DNA of 64,000 nt from the NCBI GenBank assembly GCA_026122225.1, contig JANEZZ010000728.1, positions 3,038,001 to 3,102,000 on the forward strand. The letters run 5' to 3'. How positions within the stretch are numbered: the stretch's first letter is position 1; every line of letters starts with the position of its first letter. This document shows positions 1 to 12,600 of this stretch, one piece after another. The DNA comes from Heloderma charlesbogerti. Taxonomy: Eukaryota > Chordata > Lepidosauria > Squamata > Helodermatidae. The notes under the pieces are model-generated. The model saw only the letters and a list, made by a program, of their open reading frames with translations, was not told the DNA's origin and ran no database searches. A program made the position numbers and the translations under genes.

Positions 1-390
1 CTTTCTGGAAACCGACCTCGTAGCCCGCATTCCAAAGTCGGTTCCAGGAGAACTGACCTTCCCCTCCTTCTGCGCTACCTTGTAGGCAGCGCAGAGAAGC
101 CCCGTGCTCCACACTCGCAGGAGGAGTGCAGAGCGGCCAAAAAGGGGCGTTCCGGGGCAGGGAGGGTGGAAATGCCTGTACGACACATCCTATGTGTCGT
201 ACGGCAGCCTCCTCCACTGCTCTGACCTCCCGTGGTTAGACGGCTGAAAGTGGCTGTCTAGCTGAAAATGCAGGGCAGGAGGAGCACGACGGAGGGAATG
301 ATCCCCTCTGTGCGTCTCCTGCCCTGCATTGGATAGGCGGTCACCTCCGAGTTCGGAGGCGGCCGCCTATCTGCATAGGATTGCGCCCTT
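1..390 (+). mobile_element. Palindromic-ended MITE, family A copy 1 (cut by window start)
   Basis: Same repeat as at 8897-9346, 16660-17062 and 43158-43534. It ends in the terminal inverted repeat TAGGATTGCGCCCT. The body has GC-rich, internally palindromic blocks such as the GGTCGGTTCC/GAACTGACC motif. No coding capacity is seen, so it is a non-autonomous DNA element. Its left end lies outside the window. Confidence 0.7.
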
Positions 391-673
391 AGTGCCTGTA
401 CTGTGTGTAATAAAAAAGCAGGTCCCCCAAATTCTGGGCAACAGACTGCAGCAACTGGTGGGGTTTGGCCACAACAGCTTTTGAGCAGGACCAGTCAGTT
501 GTGAGCAGTGAGAATATGGGGGTTTCAGCAGCAGCACCCCTCAGCTGCCCATGGGGCAGTTCAGGATGTTTGCCTAGAACTGCGACCCTGTCTCAGGCAC
601 TGGCCACGTGTGGTTCCATTGTTGCTGCTTGTTAAGTGTCTGGAGCTGCCCTAGTCCTTGCAGCACTCCAAGG

Positions 674-1040
674 CTAAAGGCTTTTCTGTACGAGGCCTTT
701 AATCTGCAACTTTGCCGAAGCCTCTGCTTCCGGATTCTTTGTGGGATTAAGATCTGCTCCTTTACACATATTTTCTCCCGGGGGGGTTGTTTCTCTGTCT
801 TTCTATATGTTCCATTACACCACCATCAGGTGGTGCTGTGGTTTGGCAGAATTGCACAAATACATGGGTTCCGTGCTGCCATAGACCAGACTTTCCTCGG
901 TAGGAAAAAAACACACTAAAATGGTTGCAAAGCACGGGAGAGGCGCTGGAGGAGGAGGATGTCATGTAAAGCACCTGCAAACTACAGTGAGTGAGGACTC
1001 CCAAGTGCACAATAGAGGCCTCATATAGAAAGGCTCTAAA
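674..1040. mobile_element. hAT-like non-autonomous DNA element with imperfect terminal inverted repeats
   Basis: The left end GGCTTTTCTGTACGAGGCC and the reverse complement of the right end (AGCCTTTCTATATGAGGCC) agree at most positions. Ends are related to the AGAGCTTTTCTACAC elements at 2998 and 35480. No intact ORF is seen inside. Confidence 0.5.
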
Positions 1041-1226
1041 AGTGTCTAAATTCCCACCAGGAATTTCCACCACATTTACTCCACCAGTTAGGAAGAATGA
1101 AGGCTGAATGTGTGATGCTTAAGCTGCTTGGATTTACATCATCCAATGCTTTCAAGAGGTCATTATAATATAGTCTTACTGAGAAATGGAAAACGCATCC
1201 CCCTGTAAATAATCTTTACCACAGTC

Positions 1227-1312
1227 TTCCCCAACCTGGTGCCCTCCAGATATTTTGGACTACATGCTGGCTGGGGCTGATGGGAGTTGTAATCCAGTTG
1301 GGGAAGGTACCT
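1227..1312. repeat. Short palindromic repeat, 'CCCCAACCTGGTGCCCTCCAG' family
   Basis: Ends are CCCCAACCTGGTGCC and the inverted GTTGGGGAAGG, with the internal GGACTACA...TTGTAATCC arm. Related copies occur at about 14430-14510, 24200-24310, 24495-24610, 25065-25150 and 40570-40695. Such sequence is a very common dispersed palindrome in squamates. Confidence 0.6.
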
Positions 1313-1370
1313 TGGTAGTGAAGAAAGCCCTGCTGCCAGTATCCTCTCTGCAATATTCTAGCAGTATTGC

Positions 1371-1663
1371 AGGATCAGAAAACAGTCCCTAGAGCGGATA
1401 TTGCAAAGGCTGCCGTGCAGACAAACACGGACGTGATCAGCCTGTGGTCTTGTAATGCACTGAACGATGTCAAAAGTTACTTCATTGAGCTCAGCGAAAC
1501 CTGCGTCAGGAACAGCATGCAAGACTTCCTTTCAGAACTCAGGGGAGCTTCAATCATCGGTGGTGAGAGGATTGTCGCTTATTGCAAAGCAGATATGAAT
1601 GAAACTTTAGGTGGAAACAGTCAACCTATTGAGGCCAATTTTGAAATAACTTCATGTGTGTTA
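1371..1663 (+). CDS. Unrecognised exon-like open reading frame
   Basis: A 97-codon open frame begins right after a fair splice acceptor (TATTGCAG ending at 1370) and ends at a TAA near 1664. The composition is protein-like, with DVISLWSCNALNDVKSYF and several Cys, and is unlike the repeats around it. I do not recognise the family. It does not match any IL1R2 domain. It could be a fragment of a processed pseudogene, an old transposable-element coding piece or a chance ORF. No donor is seen inside it and no partner exon was identified. Confidence 0.25.
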
Positions 1664-2068
1664 TAATATTTTGTCCATTAATCTCATGGACAAATACATG
1701 TGAAAAAGCTATACTTGGAAGCCCCTATTAATCCATGCAAATCATTCCAGAGTAGTAATGAGCAGGAAAAATACTCCTTTGGCCCTGGTCTTCGGTACAT
1801 AGAGGACAATAACTACATCACAAACTCAAGCTAGCTTAATAGGGCAACCTGGGAAGTTCTTTCAAGGCTTCTAAGGAGAGAAAAATTTCAGCACTCTTAC
1901 CAAAATTCAGTTCCTAGGGTTCTTTGGGAGAAATCATGACAGTTTAATTGGTGTAAACAAATATAAACTAGTAGCGTAGAGAAGTAATTTCCGGTATATA
2001 TTTCAAAATGTTATGATACTTTCACACACATTAATGAATGCTTATTATTTTCCAGTGCAGTACTTCTT

Positions 2069-2185
2069 AGGCTGCAATCCTATACACACTTACTTGAGAG
2101 TGTGTATACTCTCACTTACTTGAGAGTAAGTGTTCCTGAACTTAGTTGGGCTTACTTCCAGGTAGACATGCGTAGGATTGCACTA
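2069..2185. repeat. Short inverted-repeat element ending in GCAATCCTA/TAGGATTGCA
   Basis: Left end GGCTGCAATCCTATAC and right end GCGTAGGATTGCA are inverted copies, and the body holds CTTACTTGAGAGTAAG-type arms. Related sequence is seen at about 20470-20625 and 58305-58445. Non-coding. Confidence 0.55.
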
Positions 2186-2997
2186 TTACTGTGGCTTTAA
2201 AACTAGGAAACGTCTTTTAAAAAACCGTATCACTTCTCATCTCTAGTACCCTTTCAGTCATTTTACAAATTTGGGACTGCTCCAAATGTACACCAAAAAA
2301 GGAACCCCATGATTCTACCATGGGTCAAATATCATATTTCCTGTAACTAGAGCTCTTGGTTTCATCTTTTTCACAGATAAAATATTTTAAATGACTGGGA
2401 GTGCTTCCAGACGGAGGGTAGCTAGTGCTACCACTCAAAAAGCATGGTGCCATCTTTTTTTCATTAACAAATTTTCTGTAGTAAAGAAAAAAAATACGAA
2501 AGGAACAGTGTCAAAACACGGGACGGTTATGTGTGGAAGACTACATCCTCTGGAGCCCCCATAAAATTCTGTGAATGAGGCAGGACAATGGCATGTTACA
2601 AGCCTCCTCTGGAAGCACCCTGGGTTTTCTAAAATACATACATTGTGTTAGATCCAAACTTAGTCACATTTTGAATAAAACCATTGAAATCAATGGGGAT
2701 TAAGTGAGTTATGCCTTGATAAATAAAACTGGATTCAAACCATAGGGTTGGATCTAATTATGGTTTTGCCTTGGTGGAACGTGCTTCCGTCTGCACATGT
2801 TGGGGCACCTGATGTTTTCACTGACTCCCCTTTCCTCCTCCCCATATCTACAGCAACCCTCTGTGCCATATGGGGTGTGTGTGTCCCCCAACCCTAAGCA
2901 GCAGCTTTTGTGGGGGAAAGACAGAGGGCAAGTGAGATGGATTCAGTGAAAATTGAATGCCCTGACCTGCGTGAGCAGAGTTTTATGCTTTGCACAA

Positions 2998-3320
2998 AGA
3001 GCTTTTCTACACGAGCATTTATTGTGCACGCATGATTCCTTACTTATGGTTGTTAATTGGTTCCTTAAACAATGTAGTGATCTTCCAGTTTTACTTCTGT
3101 TTTTTAAGAGCGCTTCCCCTGCCGCTTTTTTTCAGAGTGGGGAAAATGGAGTATTATTTCTGAAAGCAAACGGAAAAGTGTTTTCCTACTTATGTCATTC
3201 TGATATTCTGCTATAGCACAGCACCACCTAGAGACTGTGTAGCAGAAAAGCAGAAAAGGAAAAGCTCTTTGTGTGAACCGAAAGTAGATACAGTGATTAA
3301 CAGCCATGTGTAGAAAAACT
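2998..3320. mobile_element. hAT-like MITE, family B copy 1
   Basis: Begins AGAGCTTTTCTACACGAGC and ends TGTGTAGAAAAACTC. The same arrangement, with matching internal blocks (a Ccc-CCAGTTTT block, CAGTGCCACCTAGA, AGATGCAGT), is found at 35480-35846. Non-coding and immediately upstream of the first visible IL1R2 exon. Confidence 0.65.
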
Positions 3321-3500
3321 CAAAGACAAAGCCACCACGGGATGCAGCCCAATGTATTTTACAGTCTAGTGTCTAGTATTCCTATTTAATTTGATTTAAG
3401 ATGGTTAAATATGGTTAATAAAAAGCAATGATAAATTGATCAGTTCCCCCTTTTTGTGTTTGAATGGTCCCACTACCCCCATTTTGCCCTCTGCCTGCAG

Positions 3501-3675
3501 GAATTCCTCATACTGTGCTGATGCGTCTGTTCATCTGACAGTTCTTGAGAAAAGTTCTGCCCATGTTATTTCCTATCTTCAGAAGGCCTTCGCATTCAGT
3601 TCTGGGAAGCTTGTTTGTCCTGACCTGGGCAATTTCATACAAAAGGATACAGGCTATGTGCTCAGATGGTATAAG
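3501..3675 (+). CDS. IL1R2: IL1R2 exon: end of Ig1 linker and first half of Ig2
   Basis: Acceptor CTGCAG ends at 3500 and donor GTATTA starts at 3676. The exon begins with the last base of a split codon and ends on a complete codon (TAT AAG). It encodes NSSYC (an N-glycosylation sequon next to the conserved Ig1/Ig2 cysteine), then the beta strands leading to LVCPDL, whose Cys forms the Ig2 disulfide, and ends at LRWYK, the Ig core Trp. This matches the exon border seen in other IL-1 receptor family genes, where the Ig2 domain is split after the WYK motif. Confidence 0.92.
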
Positions 3676-6600
3676 GTATTAATGATTACTAATTTCTGCA
3701 TGGCTTTTGAGCAGGAGCAGTCAGTTGTGAGCAGCGGATTCCTCAACTCTGCTATAGAAATATAATCTGCACAATGTTGCTGGCACTCTTGTTTTTTCCT
3801 TGCATACCCCACTAGCAAATGCAACTGGCTCCACACAGGTCGGAGCAGCCCTCAGTTCGATACAGCAAAGGCCTCAAGCAAGCTTTCACAGCTGTCAGAG
3901 TTGGACACCTTGTGCCCGCCCTGTCTGAGTGAAGCCATGCCCACTGGCCCTCCTAAGCATGGCCCTCGCTGTGGAGCAACCCCGTAGCTCCCTGAGAGGC
4001 CCCACCTATACCGGGCTTTTACTCCGGGGCGGGTGCGAGGCAAGGTCCCTTGTGATAGATGATGCAGCCGCGACTTCACAGCCATCTGTGGTTCTCGCCT
4101 GGAAAAAGCGGAGTTCCAAGGAGTCGTTCTACTGCGATTTTTGGGGGGTGCTGCGGGTTTCCCCACAGTTGCGGGCCATCCGTTCCTTCCCCGAACTGAC
4201 TTTGCATCTTACAGTGGGTGGGTGGTAGGCATGTGTAGTGCCTGTGTCACTCTGTGATGCCCCTTTGCTCCCCCATCCCTTCACAGCTGTGCAGTTACAG
4301 AGGGGCATTTTCATCTATTTAATCACACTTTCACACCTTTTTGCAGCTTTGTATCTTCACAGCGGTTGCTTCTGGACTCAGTACCCAGGGGCTGGGGGGG
4401 GCGGTCTTGGGGGAGGAACAACATTGCTCTGGCCACCATTTCGGAGCGATGGCTAGGCACGTAGCGCTCACGGTTGTGAGTGCGAACCATCGAGAGAGTC
4501 TCGAGCTGGGGAACTGACAAACTGATGCTGCAGAAATGAAGGAGCACAAAATACTCATGGTCAGAAAGACACGGAGGAGCCCCTCAAATACAAAACAGCC
4601 ACTGAAGTGTCGCACCCCCACACGACTGCACAGCTGCGCATTTCAGTGTAATGGCAAAAGAAAAAGGGCACAGCAAGTCTCTTAGGGAAGCACGCAGTAC
4701 AACGTGAGTGTATCGCAGTGCATGGTGATTTGAAGACGCATTGCTGCGCAGTTGTGACAGGGTGGGGTGGGGCCAAAACGGTGCCATGGAGATGGGGCCA
4801 GAGAGGGGTCTGTCCCCTCTATTCCCCTGAGGGGGGTTGTCCCACAGCAGGGACGAGGGAGTAGGCTTAGAACTCTGTCCCTTGGCCTACGAACCTCCCC
4901 TGGCTTCCAACTGCATGGACTGCAAAACTACGTACTCATTAGGGAGGACTGCCCTTGGTGGCTGAAGATGTACTGAAGATTGTAGTCCTTACGGCTGGAA
5001 GTCAGGGGAAATTCGTAGGCCAAGGGACAGAGTTATAAGCCTACCCCCACATGGATACAATTAAATTAACTGAAATTAATTAAGGTGTTCTAAAAACAAA
5101 ATGACCCCAAGGTTCACACCCCTAGGGGCCCCTTAGTATATCTGCCAAGTTTCAGGTGCCGAGGTTTCATGGTCTTGGTGCTATGGTGCTGATGGACAGA
5201 GAAGCAGGCATCCTCTTTTATTATTATAGATTAGGATTCTTTAAAATTACATTTTGTATACTGCCTTCATCATTAGATATAAATAATAAATAAATAACAG
5301 TAGGAATTAAAGGCAGAATATTTTATGCAACCATAACTGCACACAGGTTTGCTACCTCCGACTGATCCCATGCAGAGTTAGGTGTGTTTAAGCCCATCAA
5401 ATTAAATGGGCACCTTTGCTTGGATTTGCCTAATTCTGCATAGGACCAGGTTGCCTAGTTCTAGGAAGCTTAAGGATCAGATCAGGAGTCCCCAGCCTTT
5501 ATGGGTCAGTGGAAACATTTGGAATTTCGAGAGAGTGTCTTGGGCGCTCTCACACAATGGTTGCCATAGGAGGTTTGCCCATTCATAATATGGCTAACAC
5601 ATTGGGCATGGCTGCCCCCCCCCAAAAAAATTCCCAGTAGTAAAACAGGTGAGATTAAAGGAAACGTTATGTGCCCAAGAACTGAGGTACAAGGCAGCAG
5701 TGGGGTCTGAGCTCCAAACAAAAAACCACTCATCTGAACTCAAATAAAGATGGTGCTGGAGGGCAGTGCATTGCGGCATGCATGCAATCCTCCCAGTTTT
5801 TTAAGAAATCAAAGAAATCCTTAAAAACAAAATAAAAATCAGGCGGGGCAGCGAGCCTGGTGGACACCAAGAGAGAAACATTGGTTCCCACAGACACCAT
5901 GTAGAGACCCAAGTCTATGATTATTATTAACATGGTGGCCTGATGAGGATTCTTGAGCTAAAAGTAGGATAGGTGTGACTGATACAATACTTTGGAAGCG
6001 TCCCTTGGTAGTTAGGAAATGAATACCTTCGTGTTCTGTGTTTTGGATTTCAAGCTCTGAGCTTCTGTGCAGCTGAAGGAGGTTCAGTCTATCAGCTCTG
6101 CATTGCTGGATGTTAAACCAGTACGGTCATATTTAAGTAGCCAGAAATCAAGGAAGAATTCTCTGTTAGCGCAAAAACCAAGGCTTTATGGCACTGAAGC
6201 AAGGCTGTTGCCATATTTAAGTATTTGCTTGCTGTCTCTATTTATTTTATTTTATTTTAATTTTGTTTTATTTATTATATTTTAGGACTCTACACCTCTG
6301 GATGTAGACAATAAAAAGTTTGTAGCTTTGAACAACACAAATTACCTCGTTATCAGGTCCGTGTCACTGGACGATTCAGGCTACTATACTTGCCAAATGA
6401 CCTTTGAGCATGAAAAGGCAGAATATAACATCACCAGGACCATTCAGCTACAGGCACTTGGTAATGAGACTGTGTTTATTACTGAAGGTGTTGAAGTACA
6501 TCACTATTAACAGTACTGTGTTTACTCTGCTTTTTTTTTTTTTCTTTAAAAGCAAATTCCAAATTCTGTATGAAGGTAACTTGAGTTGTCCACCAGGATA

Positions 6601-9600
6601 AGTTGATGCAAAATGTGCATATTGTTGCAAAAAAAGAAAAAAAAAGTTATGCAAAATTATGCATATTGTGAATACAGGAAGGGGGTGTAGCTCAGTGATG
6701 AGCACAAACTTTGTATACAGAAGTAGACAGGGACAAGAAAGATTCCTCTCTGAAACTCTGGGGAAATGTTGCCTCTCAGTGTAGACTATACTGAGCTAGA
6801 TAGATCAATGGTCTGACTTGGTTCAGCGCAGCTTTTTATGTTAACAGGGCCTGATGGTCTTGTAGGCCCCTTCCAACCCTACTGTTCTATGATTCTATGA
6901 TAATATATTCTTTTTCTGCTAGTTATGGCTGGATGGCTGGATGGGACCTGTGCAAGACACCCAACTGGCACCACCATGACCACTGGAAGCCTTGCTCAAT
7001 CTTGCCCCACCTTAGTCTTTTAAGAGCTCACCAGTCAGCGATCACAGATTTTGGAACTTAAGGACTAGAAACTTGATATATTAAAAAGGAATGGAAATGT
7101 GGCCAGAATTGTATGCCAGTTACTAAGCCTTGCACCTCTGTGGTGCAACTGCAGATGTGTGGGATATGCACATCGCTGACTATAGTTTCCCTAGAATGTG
7201 TTCTGGCAGTGAGTTGAGAACAGATACACCCTCCTACTCTTTAAGTTTCTCAGCATTACAGCTGTCAACTGCCAAAGCTATGAGCTTACTCAGCACAACA
7301 TTCCAGCTACTTTCTTCAGATAACAGCCTGAAATAGTTTCACAGAGACCTATAATTGCTGGCTAATAGTCCATAGCAGTGTTGGGACTTCCCAGCCATTC
7401 CCAGAAGTAGAATGGTTGTGCTTTAAAAGCCTCTCACTGAATAATTTATCCCATAAGAGACCCCTGGGAAATGGCTTCCAACAGCTTGGGAGATATAATA
7501 TTTAATTAGTAGTGGACAAGGAAGGTAGACAAAGACCTCTGTCCCACTGTCTCCCTTTTAAAGTGTGTACAAATAGCTGTGCCTGCCGCACTGATAAATA
7601 AACGGGGCTCTGTTAATTGGCCTGTCAGTACAACACTGGCCAGCAGATGGTGGTAGTGTGTTTCATGTCTTTTCACAGAGATCCAGTAAAGTAAACAGCA
7701 TTTTTTAAAATAACCAGTTTTAAAATTCCTTGCAGACAGTGTGGGAACATCTGAAAGTTGGAAAGAGAGCCCAGCCCTGGTTCCTGTTATCCTTTCAGTG
7801 GCGAAGGGGCAGTTCGCCTCACCTCTTAAAGGATCCTTGGGGTGGGGCACTACAAGCCTTCCCAGCTGAAAGGAAGTGAGTAGAAGACTACTTGTGTCAG
7901 CTGCTCAAAGCCCTACTAGTCCTGGTGGCTGAAGGCTACCATATGTACAAACCTTCTCCTTGGCCTTTTGCGGTGTTTGGGGGAGGTGGGGGTCGTTTCA
8001 GCACCCCACTATTTTTTTCAAAGAGAAGGGAAGGCAGAGACCCCTCCCATGTCCGACCTCCCCAGATGGGCCTAATGGGTGTCCAGTCCACATACAGCTC
8101 ATCCACTTTATCAGTGCAGGGAGCGCTGCTCTGTAAGATAACATCAGATACAAAATGTGCAGGTTAATAAAATGAAATTGAAATACCACACATAATATGA
8201 AGCGACACACAGCCACAATTTCCAGAGGGGTAGCCATGTTCGTCTGTTATAACAAAAACACTAGTTTTGTGGCACCTTAAAGATTACCTCATTTACGATG
8301 GCATAGGTCCACAATAGGTTATGCCATAGTAAATGTGTTAGTCTTTAAGGTGCCACAAGGCTCTTTGTCGCTTGAAGTCACAGTAAGACTCCTGACTGGT
8401 ATTATAACATACTCCAGTCAGGTTTTGCATCATAAGGTATATTGGTAAGATATGTACGTGAGTGTTGGTATAAAATGTGAATGTACATCGGATCCAATGT
8501 GCAGTAATAAATGTCTACAGACAACAATTAGTAGCTTACTCTGGTGGTGGCTGTAAGTAACCACTTGGCAAGCAGTTCATGGTACTCTGCACTATGCTGC
8601 CAAGGAAGAGGAGAATATTTTACCACAATTCTGTACTCGATCAGAAATCTGGTAAAACAAGGGTGTGGTAAAATTATTCTCAGCACTTGCCAGGATAATA
8701 CGGATGACTTGCTTACCAAGTTGTTGCATGCACACAATTGGTAAGTTACCATTTGCTAAATCATTGCCTGTATTCACCCAGTATTTTACAAGATCTGCTT
8801 TTGTGCTCTTAATCTTGTAGCTGTGTCAAGGTTATGTTTCCACTGTGAAAATAATAGATTTGATAGTCATCTTATTATTTAGCTCTCTGCTAATTAAGGG
8901 TGCAATCCTATGCAGAAAGGCGGCTGCATTTGAACTCGGAGGCAACAGCCTTTCCAGTGCAGGGCAGGAGAAGCATGGAGGGGATCGTTCCCTCTGTGTT
9001 TCTCCTGCCCTGCATTTGCGGCTAGACAGCCGATTTCGTCTGTCTAGCTGCAGGAGGGCAGAGCAGGGGAGGAGGCTGCCAGACAGCACACAGGAAGTGT
9101 TATACTGGCATTTCTGCCCTCCCTGCCCCAGAACACCCCTGGAACGCCCCGTTTTGGCCACTCCACGCGCCTCGTGTGAGTGCGGAGCATGGAGCTGTTC
9201 TGTGCTGCCTGCGAGGCAGCGTGGAAGGGGGGGAAGGTTGGTTCTCCGGGAACAGACCTTGGCGCGTGGGCTCCAAGGTCGGTTCCCAAAAACCCAGATA
9301 TCCTGTGGCCGCTTAGCCACTGACTAGCAGCCATAGGATCGCTCTCAATCAATCAATCAATCAAAGCTTTTATTGTTTCAACCAGAGGTTACAACAAGCA
9401 AAATAATAACAAAGATAAAACATACATAAAAGAAATCAAACAAATCATATTAATTTTTAATTTCCTGCAAGGTCATAAAATTAGCTCTATGCGATTGGGC
9501 CGTGAGAGCAAAATTGGCCAATGCCAATAAGACTGTCTTTCTTTGGAAGTAAACAAAAAGTGTATTCTGTCTAAATCGGACCAGCTGGACTTTTTTTCAA

Positions 9601-12600
9601 GAAAACAATGCAAATATTTAGAACGAATTTGGGAATAAATAGGGCAGTAGAATAAGTAATGAGGCAGATCTTCCACTTTGCCAGTATGGCAAGGGCAGAG
9701 TCTCGAGGCATAGGGAGTCTTGCATTTGCTCCATCTTCAATCGTGTGAGAGCGGATCTAAAACAAGGGTTTGTAATTAAAGTCAGATAGTGTTCACATTC
9801 AAATTTAAGCTTGGTCTTTGCAAACCAAGGTGCTATCTTATTACTAGACACTCAACAGAGATCCGTTTGGATAGAACGGATATAAACCCTCTCCTTAAAA
9901 ACCTCTTTGCTATGGGCAACATTCAAAGTGGTAAAATATTTAAAGGAAAAACCATAATAATGAATGTAATAAATTAATTTCTGAAATCAGGATAATGTGT
10001 TTGATAGGTTAACTCTCATTTGTTCTAAAAGGCACAGTTTAGGAAATCTAGTTGAAGGAGAGAAAAAAATCTTAAGCCAATAATTAAAGGCCCTGATGAC
10101 CATGATAGATTTAACTGGTATTACACCAGTTTCTGAAAGTAAAAATGAAGCAGGAATACACCTTGTCAAACCTAGAATTGTTCTCAGCAATTTGTTTTGA
10201 AACATTTCCATATTATAGGAAGACTTCAAAGCCCATAGCTCTCCTCCATATACAAACTGAGGGATAAGTTTTGATTTCAACAAAATTAACATTGGGTGGA
10301 TTTGGTAACCTCCCCTTGTATGCCAAAACTTCAGTAAACTGTTTAGTTGTTGGTTTGTCTTTAATTTCAAGGATTTGAAATGAGCATTCCAGCCTCCTGA
10401 AGCTGAAAAAAGAACACCCAGATAGCGATACGAGGATACTTGCTCAATAGGGTGGGTGTTTATTCTCCATTTGTGTAATGGGGATCTATGTCCAAAGACC
10501 ATGACTTTGGTTTTCTCATAATTTATAGATAGTAGGTTTTTATGGGAATATTCAGCCAATGCTGATAGTAATCTCCTTAAACCTATTTGGGTATATGAAA
10601 TGAGAATCAGATCATCAGCATAAAGAAGAAAGGACAATTCCCTTTCTTCTAATTTTACTGGGAAATAGAAATCACCAGTCAAATTAAAAGCTATATCATT
10701 TACGAATCCATTGAAGAGAAGAGGGGCCAAGACACACCCCTGTTTAACTCCTCCAGATACTGCAATATTATTCGTCATGTGTCCAGCAGTAGAAAATCTC
10801 ACCTGAATGTTTGAGTTTTCATGCAACAGTTGTAACAGAATCAAGAGACGTCAATCTAAATTTAAGTCTGCCAGTTTTGCCCATAACCTGTTTCTATTAA
10901 TTGAGTCAAAAGCTGCTTTGAAATCAATAAATGCCACGTACAATTTAGATTTTTTAGATTTTTGTACTTATTAACCAGGTGGTCTAGTACAAAACAATGG
11001 TCCATTGTTGAATAACCCACTCGAAAACCAGCTTGTTCTTCTATAAGGATGTTATTTATGAAGGCCCAATCCTCCAGTTTGTTCAGCAGGTGTCTAGCAT
11101 ATAATTTGGTTGCAATAGGATTGCTCTCTTTCATTATTTTGTAACCATAGAGTTTTCACCTTGATATGAAATTCAGCATCACAGCACATGTTTCATTTTC
11201 TATCCCATGTTCACACACAGACACAAATCGTGCAAGAGATCTATAATGGCACTTTGTTATATGTTTCAAACACTCAGATCAGGCTTCTTTCTTTCTTCTT
11301 TCTTTCTTTCTTTCTTTCTTTCTTTCCTCTCCTAGCTATCTCTTGTATTACTTGGGCATGCTTTTAGAGTAAAATGTCTTCATTCATTTCCAGATTTACT
11401 TGTGAATGTTGGCAGAAGATAAAATATATGCAAAATGTAATCATAATATATGTTTTTTATTATATTTATATCTGGCCTTTCCTCTAAATAGCACAGGATG
11501 GTGTATAACATAATCCATAATATACACTGTGGGCAGTATCCAGCAGACATGAGTGCTAACCTAAATTACATTGGGGAATCTCGTCATGCCAGCTAATGCT
11601 ATTGGAGCTGTGCTAGAGGTCCCTTACACTAGTGCAATGTAATTTACATTAGCGGTAGAGTCCAATTGGATGCTGCTCTGTATATGGTTCTCCTCCCCAT
11701 TTTTCCTCACAATACCCCTGTGAGGTAGGTTAGGGTGTGAATGTGTGTGATTGACCCAAGGGCATACATTGCACAAATGGGTGCAACTTCAAGGAGGCGA
11801 GGTGTTGCTTGTGTTAGTGCTTTCACAACTGCTAGTGAACAATGCCACCACTTGTGCCATTTCCATTAGCCTAACATTGGATAGAACCCCATAGTGTGAC
11901 TGCTCATTTTTAACTATGTCTTGTCCTCTTGAAGAGGTCACTACTCCTCTGGTAGGAAAAAAAGAAGAAAAAAGAATGGAAAATGTGTGTGTTGTGATGC
12001 TAACATATTGTTTGTTTCAGAAATCTAACGATTCCCTACAATTTCTTCACTGTGAATTCTCCCTAGGCCAAAAGAAGAAAAGCATCCCTGTAATTGTTTA
12101 TCCAAATCAAACGATTACATTAGCAGTTCTCGGTAAGGTCAAGAGGTTTAAATTTATTCAAGAGGTTTTCTGGAAGCAAAGTCATGGTAATGATTAACTT
12201 AATATAAACTCATTCTTTTTCCAGGTTCAGAATACAAAATTAGAATTTAATGAGACAATCCATTAAATTAAATAATTTATCCAGTAAATAAACTATCCAG
12301 TAAAACTCAGTTTACACTTTTGCAAGTAGGAGTAAACTCTAGGATTAATTTCAACCACAATTACAATTAATAATGGTTGAAGCGGCTTCACTATAATCAT
12401 GGCAGAATTAATACTACCTGCAGTACATTAAGAGAATATCCACAATAAAGCCTTGAACTGTTTTTACATTAAGGGCCAGACTTACAGGGAATGCATCATT
12501 CCACTATTCTTTTTTCTAATGTTTCTTCATTTAATGCAAAATAGCTATAGCTGGCTTCAAGGCTGAGCAAAGGGCTGGAGAGGCGGGGGTGGGTTAACTC

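Larger units (their letters stand above)
391..3500 (+). other. Remainder of the IL1R2 intron before the first visible exon
   Basis: Apart from the elements listed separately, this stretch shows nothing recognised. I searched for the Ig1 exon of IL1R2 (a frame closing with a D-S-G-x-Y-x-C motif followed by GT) and did not find it. A 30-base sequence at 480-512 recurs at 3705-3738. Confidence 0.5.
3676..6285 (+). other. IL1R2: IL1R2 intron after the Ig2a exon
   Basis: Holds the palindrome at 4861-5044 and a copy of the 'CCCCAGCCTTTATGGG' repeat (about 5487-5730). The GC-richer block 3900-4780 shows no recognisable coding content. The last 50 bases before the exon are very T-rich. Confidence 0.5.
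6461..12066 (+). other. IL1R2: IL1R2 intron between Ig2b exon and linker exon
   Basis: Contains the SINE at 6679, MITE and LINE at 8897-11128, a CTTT microsatellite and a degraded SINE-like segment at about 11450-11780. At about 8215-8360 lies a short dispersed repeat with GTGGCACCTTAAAGA and its inverse TCTTTAAGGTGCCAC. The block 7000-8200 shows nothing recognised. Confidence 0.5.

Noticed and set aside
8832..9352. 160-codon ORFs on both strands
   Set aside because: They lie inside MITE family A, which has no coding function; the two strands mirror each other because of internal palindromes.
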